Of a stretch of DNA of 64,000 nt, positions 7,705 to 16,611 are shown piece by piece. The stretch lies in assembly GCA_019090895.1 (NCBI GenBank), contig JAHRVB010000134.1, forward strand, positions 1 through 64,000, given 5' to 3'. The first letter of the stretch is position 1; every line of letters begins with the position of its first letter. The position numbers and the translations under genes were made by a program. Under the pieces are notes generated by a model that saw only the letters and a list, made by a program, of their open reading frames with translations, did no database searches and was not told the DNA's origin. The stretch is from Kangiellaceae bacterium. Lineage in GTDB: Bacteria; Pseudomonadota; Gammaproteobacteria; Enterobacterales; Kangiellaceae.

Positions 7705-10212
7705 ATGAACCATCGAGGAATGAATAATAAAAATAAGATTGCAAAAGCTGTCTTACGATTTTTAGTAATGAGCACACTCAGTTTGTCCTTAACAAGTTAC
7801 GCGGAAGAAAATGATGAAACGAAAGCTGAAGACGATGGGCCGACTTTAGGTACTATTGTTGTTACTGCTCGTAAACGTGCGGAAAATATAATGGACGTGC
7901 CAGATACCGTAGTATTGCTTTCTGAAGATTATATCGAACGCGCTAATATTTCGGCCGCTCGTGATATTACTACTAGAATTCCTAATATATCAATTACTGA
8001 ATCTTTGAGCCCTACATCAACCTTTATTATTGTTCGTGGGATCTCATCGGTACGTAACAGCGAACCCGCAGTTGCAATGGTTATTGATGGTGTACAAGTT
8101 GGTAGTCAATCTGAGATATCACAATCGTTTTATGACGTTGAATCAATCCAAGTATTAAAAGGGCCACAAGGTGCACTTTACGGACGCAATGCTTTAGGTG
8201 GTGCGATAATTATTAATTCGAAAAAACCGTCCGATACAGTTGAAGGGAAGGTTATCGCAGGTATAGGAGACAATGGTTTAACTGAACTATTTGGTTCAGT
8301 TACTGGGCCTTTATCAGAAAGTGTGTTTTTGCGATTGTCCGTTAATCATAAATCTTTTGATGGCAATATTGAAAATGAATATCTAACCAGAGTAAAAGAA
8401 AGAAGCAACGCAAATGCTATTGCAGGTTCATCATCAGCTAATTCCTATATGGATTTCGAAGAAATGAATGATTATCGTGCACAAGTGTTATGGGAAGTTA
8501 ATGATGAGTTATCGGTGGATTATCGTTACAGTCACAATGGATTAGAAGCCGGTTCAATGTGGTATCGTAATATTTATAGAATGGAGTCTGACCCTAGCCT
8601 TGAGTATGAATTTCCTATAAATAGTCAGAGTGTGCCAGTTGCTATTCGCGAAATCGATTCGCACACCCTAAAAATCGATAATATCTTCAATAAAGGCACA
8701 CTTACTTCTATAACTAACTTTAATGATACTAATGAGCGTTACGGAGTAGCAGGGGAAGGCGTTGGGGGCGATCGTACTGGCAATGTATTATTTTATACTC
8801 AACCTTTTGTTTCCGAGTTTCTTGCAGGCTTGACTAATCCGATAGATATCGACTTCTTTAGCGCAGAGTTAGGATTATGGGATTCTGGTGTATGGATCGG
8901 AAGCGACCAGTACTACGATATTGAAACCATTTCTCAGGAGTTTAGGTTTGCATCCGAACCAACGAACCTTTTTAGATACACCGCAGGCGCGTATTTTCTT
9001 TTAACCGAAAGAGCGGACACTATTAGAAATACCTGGGAAAATCCGTTCGGAGCTCCTTTCGATTGTGTACCAAATTCCGCTGGTATCTATGCAACTGATT
9101 TTAGTACTTGTAATGGATTGATTAATTCTACTCAAAACATTCAAGATAATTTTGCTTATGCTGTTTATCTGAGTACTGACTATAACTTGAGTGATAACCT
9201 GACTTTGACAAGTGCGTTTCGGTACGATTCAGACAAACGAGAAGTAACGAGGATCGACGGGCCAACCGTAGATACATTTGGTTTAGGTCTTGGCGCCTGC
9301 GATTCTGTTGCTGACCCTGAAAATTGTGCTGCGGCAGGTTCAACGCTAGAAGAAACCTTTAGTTCGTTTCAACCGAAATTATCTCTTGCATACAAAACAG
9401 GCGATGCTACTTATTATACAACGCTAGCGAGAGGGTTTCGCTCCGGTGGATTCAATGCTTCTGGTGCTTTATTGACTGATACATACGACAAAGAAACATT
9501 GGATAGTTTTGAAGTTGGTTTTAAAAGCAAATTAATGGACAACCGGTTGCGTGTTTCAACTGCGATATTTTATCAAGATTATACCAACGCACAGCAATTT
9601 GAATTTGATGGAAATGTTTTCGTTCAAAGTTTGTATAACATTCCTGAAAGTAGTATCTCAGGAATTGAAGCAAGCGTAGAATTTGCGGCGACAGATGCAC
9701 TGACGGTCAATACCGCTTTTGGTTTAATGGACTCTGAAATCGAAAAATTTGACGATGATATTCTTTCTAAAATGTTATTCGAATTAGGTAATCGTGTATC
9801 AAATAGCGATCAGCTGCCCGGAGGTACACAAACAGCTTTCGACAACGGATTTAAAGGCGAAAAACTACCTAACTTTGCACATAAAACACTTAACATAGGA
9901 ATCGAGCATAATTACTCAATGTCTAACGGTCGTTATCTTACTACACGCGTAGACTATAGTTACTTTGGAGATCGTTACTGGTGGTTGGACGGAGAGGATG
10001 TTCAGGATGGTGTATCGTTACTAGAAGGTAGTGTCAGCATTGAGTTAGCCGACAACTGGGAACTCTCGTTATGGTGTAAAAATTGTACCGATGAGTTTTA
10101 TGATTCTGAATATGCACCTAATGAAAAGGAACTCTTTGGTGGTGCAGCAAAAGATGTGGCTTATCAAGCAAGAGGTCGTACTTTTGGTCTAAGAACTAGA
10201 TTCAGCTTCTAA
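7705..10212 (+). CDS. TonB-dependent outer-membrane receptor (sugar locus)
   Basis: 835 aa. Signal peptide at about residues 1-33 ending after LTSYAEE. A TonB-box-like segment TLGTIVVTARKRAEN is followed by the plug domain (about 50-165) with the conserved VEVLKGPQGALYGRN-type block at about residues 148-165 (here IQVLKGPQGALYGRN). A long beta-barrel follows and ends in the aromatic-terminated strand RTRFSF. The CirA/Fiu-like 'receptor of unknown substrate' group is common in marine gammaproteobacteria for oligosaccharides. It stands 189 bases downstream of the AraC gene, so it may have its own promoter, and is followed by a strong stem-loop. It probably brings the locus substrate into the periplasm. 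Confidence 0.92.
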   Translation: MNHRGMNNKNKIAKAVLRFLVMSTLSLSLTSYAEENDETKAEDDGPTLGTIVVTARKRAENIMDVPDTVVLLSEDYIERANISAARDITTRIPNISITESLSPTSTFIIVRGISSVRNSEPAVAMVIDGVQVGSQSEISQSFYDVESIQVLKGPQGALYGRNALGGAIIINSKKPSDTVEGKVIAGIGDNGLTELFGSVTGPLSESVFLRLSVNHKSFDGNIENEYLTRVKERSNANAIAGSSSANSYMDFEEMNDYRAQVLWEVNDELSVDYRYSHNGLEAGSMWYRNIYRMESDPSLEYEFPINSQSVPVAIREIDSHTLKIDNIFNKGTLTSITNFNDTNERYGVAGEGVGGDRTGNVLFYTQPFVSEFLAGLTNPIDIDFFSAELGLWDSGVWIGSDQYYDIETISQEFRFASEPTNLFRYTAGAYFLLTERADTIRNTWENPFGAPFDCVPNSAGIYATDFSTCNGLINSTQNIQDNFAYAVYLSTDYNLSDNLTLTSAFRYDSDKREVTRIDGPTVDTFGLGLGACDSVADPENCAAAGSTLEETFSSFQPKLSLAYKTGDATYYTTLARGFRSGGFNASGALLTDTYDKETLDSFEVGFKSKLMDNRLRVSTAIFYQDYTNAQQFEFDGNVFVQSLYNIPESSISGIEASVEFAATDALTVNTAFGLMDSEIEKFDDDILSKMLFELGNRVSNSDQLPGGTQTAFDNGFKGEKLPNFAHKTLNIGIEHNYSMSNGRYLTTRVDYSYFGDRYWWLDGEDVQDGVSLLEGSVSIELADNWELSLWCKNCTDEFYDSEYAPNEKELFGGAAKDVAYQARGRTFGLRTRFSF

Positions 10213-10827
10213 CCAGACTGCTTCGAGTAATTGCATATTAGTTTGTAAGTCGAGTTAGCAATAAACAGTAACTTATATTTCATAAGTTACTGTTTATTGA
10301 TTTGTAACGCAGAATATTACTAAGTTAAATACCTCACCCTACTAAATTTCAAAGTACACCTTTTCTGAAACGAAGATTATTAACATCATACCATCAGGCT
10401 ACTGGCTTATACCCAAAGATTGTGATTTCTTGGGTTTCACAACAATCAATGATATTCAAATGGAAACGGCTTAACATTTGGGAGAAATACACTAATTGTA
10501 ACTTTGACTTTGACTTTGACTGAGACAGGATAGAAAATATCTTGGTCGAGAATAGTCGATGTTTGATTATAGAAAGCGTTCGCTAACAATACCCATATAA
10601 GAAGTAGCGGTTCCGCAATATGTTATTACCGCGTTCACCAACGGAAGGTAACTATTTGATATCCCAGTGCTATCTCAAATTGAGTTTGAGCGTTATATGT
10701 GTCTAGACTCATATAATCACGCTTGTGGATTTTCAAGATCACTGTAAACTGTTGATATACAGCTAGAAATAAATTCTATGCACCAAAATGGTGTTTCTTA
10801 AAATCGTTTGCTTCTAGGAGCTCTGCT
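10213..10827. other. Intergenic region with terminator and short tandem repeat
   Basis: About 615 bases. It contains the 18-bp stem-loop at 10260-10300 (separate entry) and three tandem ACTTTG units at 10501-10518. I see no convincing coding frame. It separates the sugar locus from the TrpF-like gene and may mark a junction between differently derived segments. Confidence 0.6.
10260..10300 (+). terminator. Long perfect stem-loop after the sugar-locus TonB receptor
   Basis: The arms at 10260-10277 and 10283-10300 are an 18-bp perfect inverted repeat (CAATAAACAGTAACTTAT and its complement) around a 5-base loop, 48 bases after the receptor stop. It is AT-rich with no clear T-run, so it could be a terminator or an mRNA 3'-protecting hairpin. 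Confidence 0.75.
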
Positions 10828-11505
10828 ATCCGTACTCGAATCAAAATCTGCTGTATGGCCTCTCATGAGGAGGTAAAGTTAGCCGTCCAAGCAGGGGCGG
10901 ATGCCCTTGGATTTGTGTGCGCAATCCCCACATCTCCTCGTACTATCGACGTTGATACTGTTGCGACGATTACCTCGCTTGTTCCGCTTCCAACTGCGAC
11001 GTTCCTACTAACTTCAGAATGTAAAGCGGAAAATATCGCTCGGCTCGTGTCGGATGCCGGCGTATCTACTGTGCAAATTCTCTCCCACCTTAGCCCCATC
11101 GATTCCGAAAAACTTCAGAAGCTTTTGCCTCATACTCAGCTTGTAAAAGTGGTGCATGTTGAGAATGAAAGCACACTTGAGCAGATCGACCAGTACGCGC
11201 CGTATGTGAATGCTTTCTTGCTTGACTCAGGTCGACCTAATTTAGCCACTCCAGAATACGGCGGCACAGGTCGAACACATGACTGGTTAGTTAGTGCGGA
11301 ATTTGTACGTCGTAGTCCCCATCCAGTATTTCTAGCTGGAGGCTTGTCAGCGAGTAACGTCGGTGAAGCAATAAGAGTTGTGCGTCCGTTTGGAGTAGAC
11401 CTGTGTTCCGGCGTGCGGACAGCTAACCGTCTTGATCATGATAAGTTAGTGGCGTTTATTAATGCTGTCCATAGGGCCGATACAGAATTTAATCTGGGTG
11501 AATGA
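10828..11505 (+). CDS. TrpF-like (phosphoribosylanthranilate isomerase family) protein with ATC in place of the start codon
   Basis: TIM-barrel protein of the TrpF family. QAGADALGFV, FLAGGLSASNVGEAIR and PFGVDLCSGVRT are the family's phosphate-binding and active-site blocks. It is closest in style to a stand-alone TrpF-like clade that begins RTRIKICC. That beta-1 segment (RTRIKICCMAS) is encoded upstream of the first ATG at 10855. An AGGAG element at 10816-10820 sits seven bases before the codon at 10828, which reads ATC where ATG is expected. I annotate from 10828; starting at 10855 would delete beta-strand 1 and its catalytic Cys region. The gene stands alone, convergent with the kinase at 11585, and looks richer in GC than its neighbours, suggesting transfer. 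A true role in tryptophan synthesis is doubtful without other trp genes. Confidence 0.7.
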   Translation: MRTRIKICCMASHEEVKLAVQAGADALGFVCAIPTSPRTIDVDTVATITSLVPLPTATFLLTSECKAENIARLVSDAGVSTVQILSHLSPIDSEKLQKLLPHTQLVKVVHVENESTLEQIDQYAPYVNAFLLDSGRPNLATPEYGGTGRTHDWLVSAEFVRRSPHPVFLAGGLSASNVGEAIRVVRPFGVDLCSGVRTANRLDHDKLVAFINAVHRADTEFNLGE

Positions 11506-11584
11506 GTATCGACCGGAGTAAGAAACCAACAAATTGCTCAATAAGGACTTGGGTAAACAGATCTTGCACTAATTTACCGGACAC

Positions 11585-14500
11585 TTAACTTCTCATTAAA
11601 CGATTCAATAATGTTCTTAAAGAAAGTGGTTTAACCGGTTTGTGCAGTAGAAAAACACTATGCTCTTGAATAATTCGTTTCACTTTTTCCGTTTGGTCTG
11701 CCGTAATAACAACGCTCGGTACGTCCCAATTAGCTTCCTTTCTTATCTCCTCAATGACATCGACACCGGTACGGTTATCTTCCAAGTGGTAGTCTGCCAA
11801 TATGAGTGCGACGTCATCTATTTTAAAATTCTCTTGCCCATTGAAATTTCCATCGAGAGAAATTAGTAAATTGTGATAACCCCAGCTTTCTAGCAAAGCA
11901 CCCATTCCGTCGAGTATATTTTGTTCATTGTCGATACACAGTATCAATTGGTTTTTATTGGCAATATGCTGGTTTTTAAACGACACTGGCATAATGTTTG
12001 GTGTATGAGACGACTGTTTGTTTCCTTCCACTAATGGAACGGAAACTGAAAAGTTGGACCCTTTATTAACTTCGGACTCGAGCCTCAGCGGGATATTCAA
12101 AATCTTAAGAATTCTAGCAACAATCGCCAACCCTAACCCGTGACCTTGAATAGCGATTTTATCTGCACCTAATTGAACAAACTCTTCAAATATTTTGTCA
12201 TGTTCTAATTGTGAAATACCGCGACCTTGGTCGATGACGTGTATGTCCAAGCCACTTTTATGGCGACGACAACCGAATAAAATAGTTGAGCTTTCGGAAT
12301 GTTGAATGGCATTGCTTAATAGATTTTGTAGTACGCGACGAAGCATTGTTCGGTCGGAATAGATGGTTTTATCGCAAAATACGGTTCTTAGTTTGATGTT
12401 CTTTTCTTGAGCGAGAATTTCAAATTCTCGTGACAATTGTTTCATCAGATCGTCGAGGGAGAATCCTGTCATTTCGGAAGTGATATGACCAGAATCAAGT
12501 TTAGAAATATCGATAAGATCTTTCAGCAATTGCTCTGCTGAGGTTAAGGATTGTTGGATTCGATGGGTCAATTGTTTTTGTTGTTCATTTTCTACTTGTT
12601 CGCTTAATGTCGCGCTGAATAAACTAGCGGCGTTGAGGGGTTGCAAAACATCATGACTAGCCGCTGCCAAAAAACGAGTCTTACTGTGGTTGGCCAATTC
12701 AGCCATGGATTTAGCTTCTAGTAATCGATGGTTTAGTTGTTCCAATTCTTCTGTTCTTTCGCCGACACGAACTTCCAGCTGCTGGTTACTGGCTTGCAAT
12801 TCGTATTGTTGATTTCTAAATTCAGTGATGTCGATGAACGAGGTAACAAAACCGCCTCCAGGCATTGGATTACCACGCATTTCCAGAATGGTGTCATCTT
12901 TTTGTTTTCTTTCATAAACATGAGGACTACCTCGGCGCATGTATTGCAGTCGCTTGGATATTAATTCCTCGATATTACCGTTTCCTAACATGCCTTGTTT
13001 GGCGTTATGTCGAACAAGATCTTCAATGGGACGACCGACTTGAACAATCTCTTCAGGGTATTCAAAAAGTTCTATGTACTGACTGTTCCATGCCACTAAG
13101 TGTAAATCTTTGTCGACCACGCTAATGCCGTGGCTGATATTCTCAATCGCTGACTGGAGTAATTCTCGATTAAACAGCAATACGTCGGTGGCTTCATCAA
13201 TCATGCTAAAGACATCTTCGAATGGCAATTGTCGGTCATTGCCTAGTGACTCAAAAATAAGCCGGGTGGAAGTAGAACCGATAATCGCTTGCAGTAATTT
13301 TTCAGTATATCGAGTGAGCTGATTGATATTAGCTTGCTCGATGGTATCGATTTTATTGTCGGAACAAAATGTATCGAACGCTTCTTTTGAGGACTTTTTC
13401 CCCAAAAAACGCTCTGCGAGAAGTACGAGATCAGCCACATTGAGGTTGAGAGCCAAAGTGGAACTACTCGCAAGTGTTTGTGGGTTGTTGGATAGAAATT
13501 GACTGGTTTGAATTCGTTCTGAAAGACTTTGCTCACTTCGGATAGAGAAATAAACAATCAAAGCGATATTGGCGAGTAAGCTCCAGATCAGCCCGTGGGT
13601 AAGACGATCGAAACCATATAGCCCTAAGAATTGTTCTGGTCGTAGCAGACTAATTCCGAATGGTCCTTGTGCAAGGAAGTCCGGTTCAAAATATCCAACA
13701 TCTGTTAACAACGGCAGTAATAGAGTGTAACTCCACAGTGCTAAGCCGCCCGTTAACCCAATGATGGTGGCTTTTTGTGTACAGCGTTTCCAATAGACTC
13801 CTGCAATGATTGCCGGGGCAAGTTGTGCTATTAAGGCCATTGCGAAAAGTCCCGTTGTGGCGAGCTGTTCATTGACGGATATTGCTCGATAATATCCGTA
13901 AGCCATGAGTAGAATTAGTAGAATAAGACCGCGTCTTATGACGAGTAACCGACGGCCGTGATCTTTATCTTGGGATAATTTGAAGGAGAAAAATTTGACC
14001 ACAAAAGGGACAATGATTTCGTTACTAACCATGGTGCTTAGAACGATGGTTGCTACAATGATCATACTGGTAGCGGCTGAAATTCCACCGATAAAAACAA
14101 TCATTGCAATGATTGAATTATCTTCTGCGATGGGTAGTCGTAATATGTAATCTTCAGCGGAAACGCTGCCGTCTTGAAAATAGAGCCGCCCCGCAATGGT
14201 GATTGGTAATATAAATAAATTAATCAGTAATAAGTAGCTGGGAAATATCCATCGGCTTTTTTTGAGTTCCTGCTCTGAGCGGTTTTCGACCACTAACACA
14301 TGGAATTGACGAGGCAAGCATAACACCGCAATCATACCCAACAGCACTTGAGACCAATAGACAAATGAAGGTTGCCGATCATTAAGTATTCTAGCGGTGT
14401 CGATATTTATATTTGATTGTTGCCATAGGTCTGTAAAACCATCGAAAACATAAAACACTGTAAATAATCCAACGGCTAAAAATGCCGTTAATTTGATGAT

Positions 14501-15109
14501 GGATTCAAAAGCGATGGCTAACATGATCCCTTGATGATGCTCTGTGGCGTCGGCTCTTCTTGTACCAAAAATGAGGGTAAAAATGGCGACAACGGCAGAG
14601 ATGTAGAACGCTGAATCTTTCCAAATATTGTTGGTTGAAAAATGTGCGCCGTGGTTTTCCAACAGCTGTTGCGGGGTAGAGGTGATAATGGAATAGCTGT
14701 TTACGATGGCTTTTAACTGTAGTGATATATAAGGGATAATCGCCACAAGGCAAATAAGAACAACGATACCACCTAACAAATGTGAGCTGCCGAATCGAGC
14801 AGCGATAAAGTCTGCAATGGATGTGACTTTGTTTTGTTTCGCGATTCGAATGATGGTGGCCAACACTGGCCAGGCAAATACTAGAACTAGAATAGCGCCG
14901 ACATAGGTGGGTGCTATAAACCAACCGGTGCTTTCTGTTTGTGCCACGGTACCAAACATCGCCCAGGAGGTGCAATAAATAGCAAGTGATAAGCTATAAA
15001 TCCATGGGCGTGGTTTCTCTGAATCTAATCGTCTCTCAGCGTATTCTGCAATTACAAAAAGTAATAGCAAGTAAATGAGAGCGATGGAGATGACAAGCCA
15101 ATGATCCAA
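11585..15109 (-). CDS. CrbS/MxtR-type hybrid sensor kinase with sodium/solute symporter domain
   Basis: 1,174 aa. An N-terminal SSS-family transporter domain (about residues 1-480, roughly 12-13 helices) is followed by a PAS domain (about 650-765), a HisKA domain with H819 in AAASHDVLQPLNAASLF, an HATPase (about 925-1035; GRGISQLEHDKIFEEF, GHGLGLAIVARIL) and a C-terminal receiver with D1106 in LILADYHLED. The start is TTG at 15109 with AGGAG nine bases upstream. The gene lies 48 bases downstream of the GntP permease on the same strand, so the two are probably one operon. Characterised relatives (CrbS in Vibrio, MxtR in Pseudomonas) control acetate use through a separately encoded LuxR-type regulator; the protein at 1439-2107 is the candidate. 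Whether the SSS domain still transports solute is unknown. Confidence 0.88.
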   Translation of the reverse strand: MDHWLVISIALIYLLLLFVIAEYAERRLDSEKPRPWIYSLSLAIYCTSWAMFGTVAQTESTGWFIAPTYVGAILVLVFAWPVLATIIRIAKQNKVTSIADFIAARFGSSHLLGGIVVLICLVAIIPYISLQLKAIVNSYSIITSTPQQLLENHGAHFSTNNIWKDSAFYISAVVAIFTLIFGTRRADATEHHQGIMLAIAFESIIKLTAFLAVGLFTVFYVFDGFTDLWQQSNINIDTARILNDRQPSFVYWSQVLLGMIAVLCLPRQFHVLVVENRSEQELKKSRWIFPSYLLLINLFILPITIAGRLYFQDGSVSAEDYILRLPIAEDNSIIAMIVFIGGISAATSMIIVATIVLSTMVSNEIIVPFVVKFFSFKLSQDKDHGRRLLVIRRGLILLILLMAYGYYRAISVNEQLATTGLFAMALIAQLAPAIIAGVYWKRCTQKATIIGLTGGLALWSYTLLLPLLTDVGYFEPDFLAQGPFGISLLRPEQFLGLYGFDRLTHGLIWSLLANIALIVYFSIRSEQSLSERIQTSQFLSNNPQTLASSSTLALNLNVADLVLLAERFLGKKSSKEAFDTFCSDNKIDTIEQANINQLTRYTEKLLQAIIGSTSTRLIFESLGNDRQLPFEDVFSMIDEATDVLLFNRELLQSAIENISHGISVVDKDLHLVAWNSQYIELFEYPEEIVQVGRPIEDLVRHNAKQGMLGNGNIEELISKRLQYMRRGSPHVYERKQKDDTILEMRGNPMPGGGFVTSFIDITEFRNQQYELQASNQQLEVRVGERTEELEQLNHRLLEAKSMAELANHSKTRFLAAASHDVLQPLNAASLFSATLSEQVENEQQKQLTHRIQQSLTSAEQLLKDLIDISKLDSGHITSEMTGFSLDDLMKQLSREFEILAQEKNIKLRTVFCDKTIYSDRTMLRRVLQNLLSNAIQHSESSTILFGCRRHKSGLDIHVIDQGRGISQLEHDKIFEEFVQLGADKIAIQGHGLGLAIVARILKILNIPLRLESEVNKGSNFSVSVPLVEGNKQSSHTPNIMPVSFKNQHIANKNQLILCIDNEQNILDGMGALLESWGYHNLLISLDGNFNGQENFKIDDVALILADYHLEDNRTGVDVIEEIRKEANWDVPSVVITADQTEKVKRIIQEHSVFLLHKPVKPLSLRTLLNRLMRS

Positions 15110-15157
15110 TAGAAATAACTCCTAGGATGGGTTTGCCAAACACCTTATCAGAAAAAA

Positions 15158-16462
15158 CTATATTAAGAAAAGAGCGATCGCCAATATAACTCCCAACACT
15201 GGAACGACGACGGTCACAGCACCCATCGGTCCGTAAGCTGCTTTGTGGGTTTCACCGCAAATCGCTCTTATGGTGGTGACGACATAGCCATTGTGCGGTA
15301 GTGAATCGAGTGCACCTGATGAAATAGCGACCACACGATGAAGTTGTTCTGGATCGACACCTGCATCGATATAGTGCGGTGCCAAAATTGGCAGAGCTAT
15401 TGCCTGACCGCCAGACGCCGAACCAGTCAATCCCGCAATGGCGGAGACTGCAACGGCTGCACCGATTAACTCATTACCTGGCAAGTTAGTCATAAATTCT
15501 ACCGCAACTGCGAACGCTGGAGTGGCTTTTGCGACTGAGCCGAATCCAACGACGGCAGCGGTGTTTCCGATAGCGATTAAAGCGCCTGTCGTTCCCATAT
15601 TAATTGCTTGGCCAAGCTTTTGAATATATCGGTGGTTAATAATCCAACAGGACAATACGCCGATTAAAAGGGCGACCATAAGTGCATACTCTTGCAGACT
15701 TTGATGAAGTACAAAGCTACTGATTAAGACTAAAGCAAGCGGAATAAGTGACAGAATGGGCGATGGTAATTTAGAGTCTCTAATGGCTGGATCGTCTTCA
15801 CGGCTTTGAAAAGTTTCTCCATTAGCAACCGCTTTTCCAATCATTCGACGTAACCACCAGAAGCCAAACAGACCCATAAATAAAGCGACTACAATAGAAA
15901 CTTCCCAACCAGCATAAGGAGTTGTTCCCAAATACTTAATAGGAATCCAGTTTTGCACTTCAGGAGAACCCGCCGATGTCATAGTAAAGGTGACGGAGCC
16001 GAAGGCGAGGGCCGCGGGAATAAATCGACGTGGTAAGTTGGCTTGTTTAAATAAACTTAAAGCCATTGGGTAAACACTAAAGGCCACTACAAATAAGCTA
16101 ACACCGCCGTAAGTTAAAATTGCGCAGGCAAATACGATGGCTAGCACGGCGTGTTGCATGCCTAATTTACCCACAATCCATTGAGAAACACTGTCGGCGC
16201 TACCACTTTCTTCCATGAGCTTGCCAAACAAAGAACCCAGTAAAAACATCATAAACCAGGCTTGCACAAATCCGGAAAATCCTGACATATAACTAGTCAC
16301 TAAATTAGATTCGGATTCGCCCGCTTGGAATAGTGGAATGCCACTGGTCATGGCAACAAGAAGTGCGCATAATGGCCCGGCTACCATCAAGTTCATTCCT
16401 CGAATGGTTAAAACAATCAATAACAATAAGCCAAGTATTAGCCCAATCATGCTAAGCGACAT
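15158..16462 (-). CDS. GntP-family permease, probable 3-hydroxybutyrate transporter
   Basis: 434 aa from the ATG at 16462; an upstream in-frame ATG at 16540 would run through the palindromic operator candidate and adds 26 non-hydrophobic residues, so it is rejected. It has about twelve to fourteen hydrophobic segments. The conserved GntP blocks are YGGVSLFVVAFSVYPMA, TSAGSPEVQNWIPIKYLGT, LTGSASGGQAIALP and SGALDSLPHNGYVVTTI. GntP members carry gluconate and related hydroxy acids, and one branch is known as 3-hydroxybutyrate permeases. Its neighbours (PHB depolymerase, oligomer hydrolase, 3HB dehydrogenase) favour 3HB here. It is divergent from the TonB receptor at 16612 and upstream of the CrbS-type kinase. 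Family certain, substrate inferred. Confidence 0.82.
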   Translation of the reverse strand: MSLSMIGLILGLLLLIVLTIRGMNLMVAGPLCALLVAMTSGIPLFQAGESESNLVTSYMSGFSGFVQAWFMMFLLGSLFGKLMEESGSADSVSQWIVGKLGMQHAVLAIVFACAILTYGGVSLFVVAFSVYPMALSLFKQANLPRRFIPAALAFGSVTFTMTSAGSPEVQNWIPIKYLGTTPYAGWEVSIVVALFMGLFGFWWLRRMIGKAVANGETFQSREDDPAIRDSKLPSPILSLIPLALVLISSFVLHQSLQEYALMVALLIGVLSCWIINHRYIQKLGQAINMGTTGALIAIGNTAAVVGFGSVAKATPAFAVAVEFMTNLPGNELIGAAVAVSAIAGLTGSASGGQAIALPILAPHYIDAGVDPEQLHRVVAISSGALDSLPHNGYVVTTIRAICGETHKAAYGPMGAVTVVVPVLGVILAIALFLI

Positions 16463-16518
16463 AGTAAATTCCCACGATATAAAGTAGCAATCATTGTGGC
16501 TGAACGGTTTAGGTAAAC

Positions 16519-16532
16519 CCATAGTACTATGG
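16519..16532. promoter_or_regulatory. Palindromic operator candidate between gntP-like gene and TonB receptor
   Basis: CCATAGTACTATGG is a 14-bp perfect palindrome, 57 bases upstream of the permease ATG and 80 bases upstream of the receptor ATG. Its 10-bp core ATAGTACTAT occurs again at 22331-22340 in the other divergent promoter region of the PHB locus. No regulator is assigned. Confidence 0.55.
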
Positions 16533-16611
16533 TACAGCATACGCTGATAATTAATTGTTGTAAGGTGACGGTTGACTTGGAAAAGTAAACAATAGAGTTA
16601 GGGGATTATCA

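Noticed and set aside
16463-16540. Upstream ATG as start of the GntP permease
   Set aside because: Adds a non-hydrophobic leader that runs across the palindromic operator candidate; the start at 16462 leads directly into the first membrane helix.
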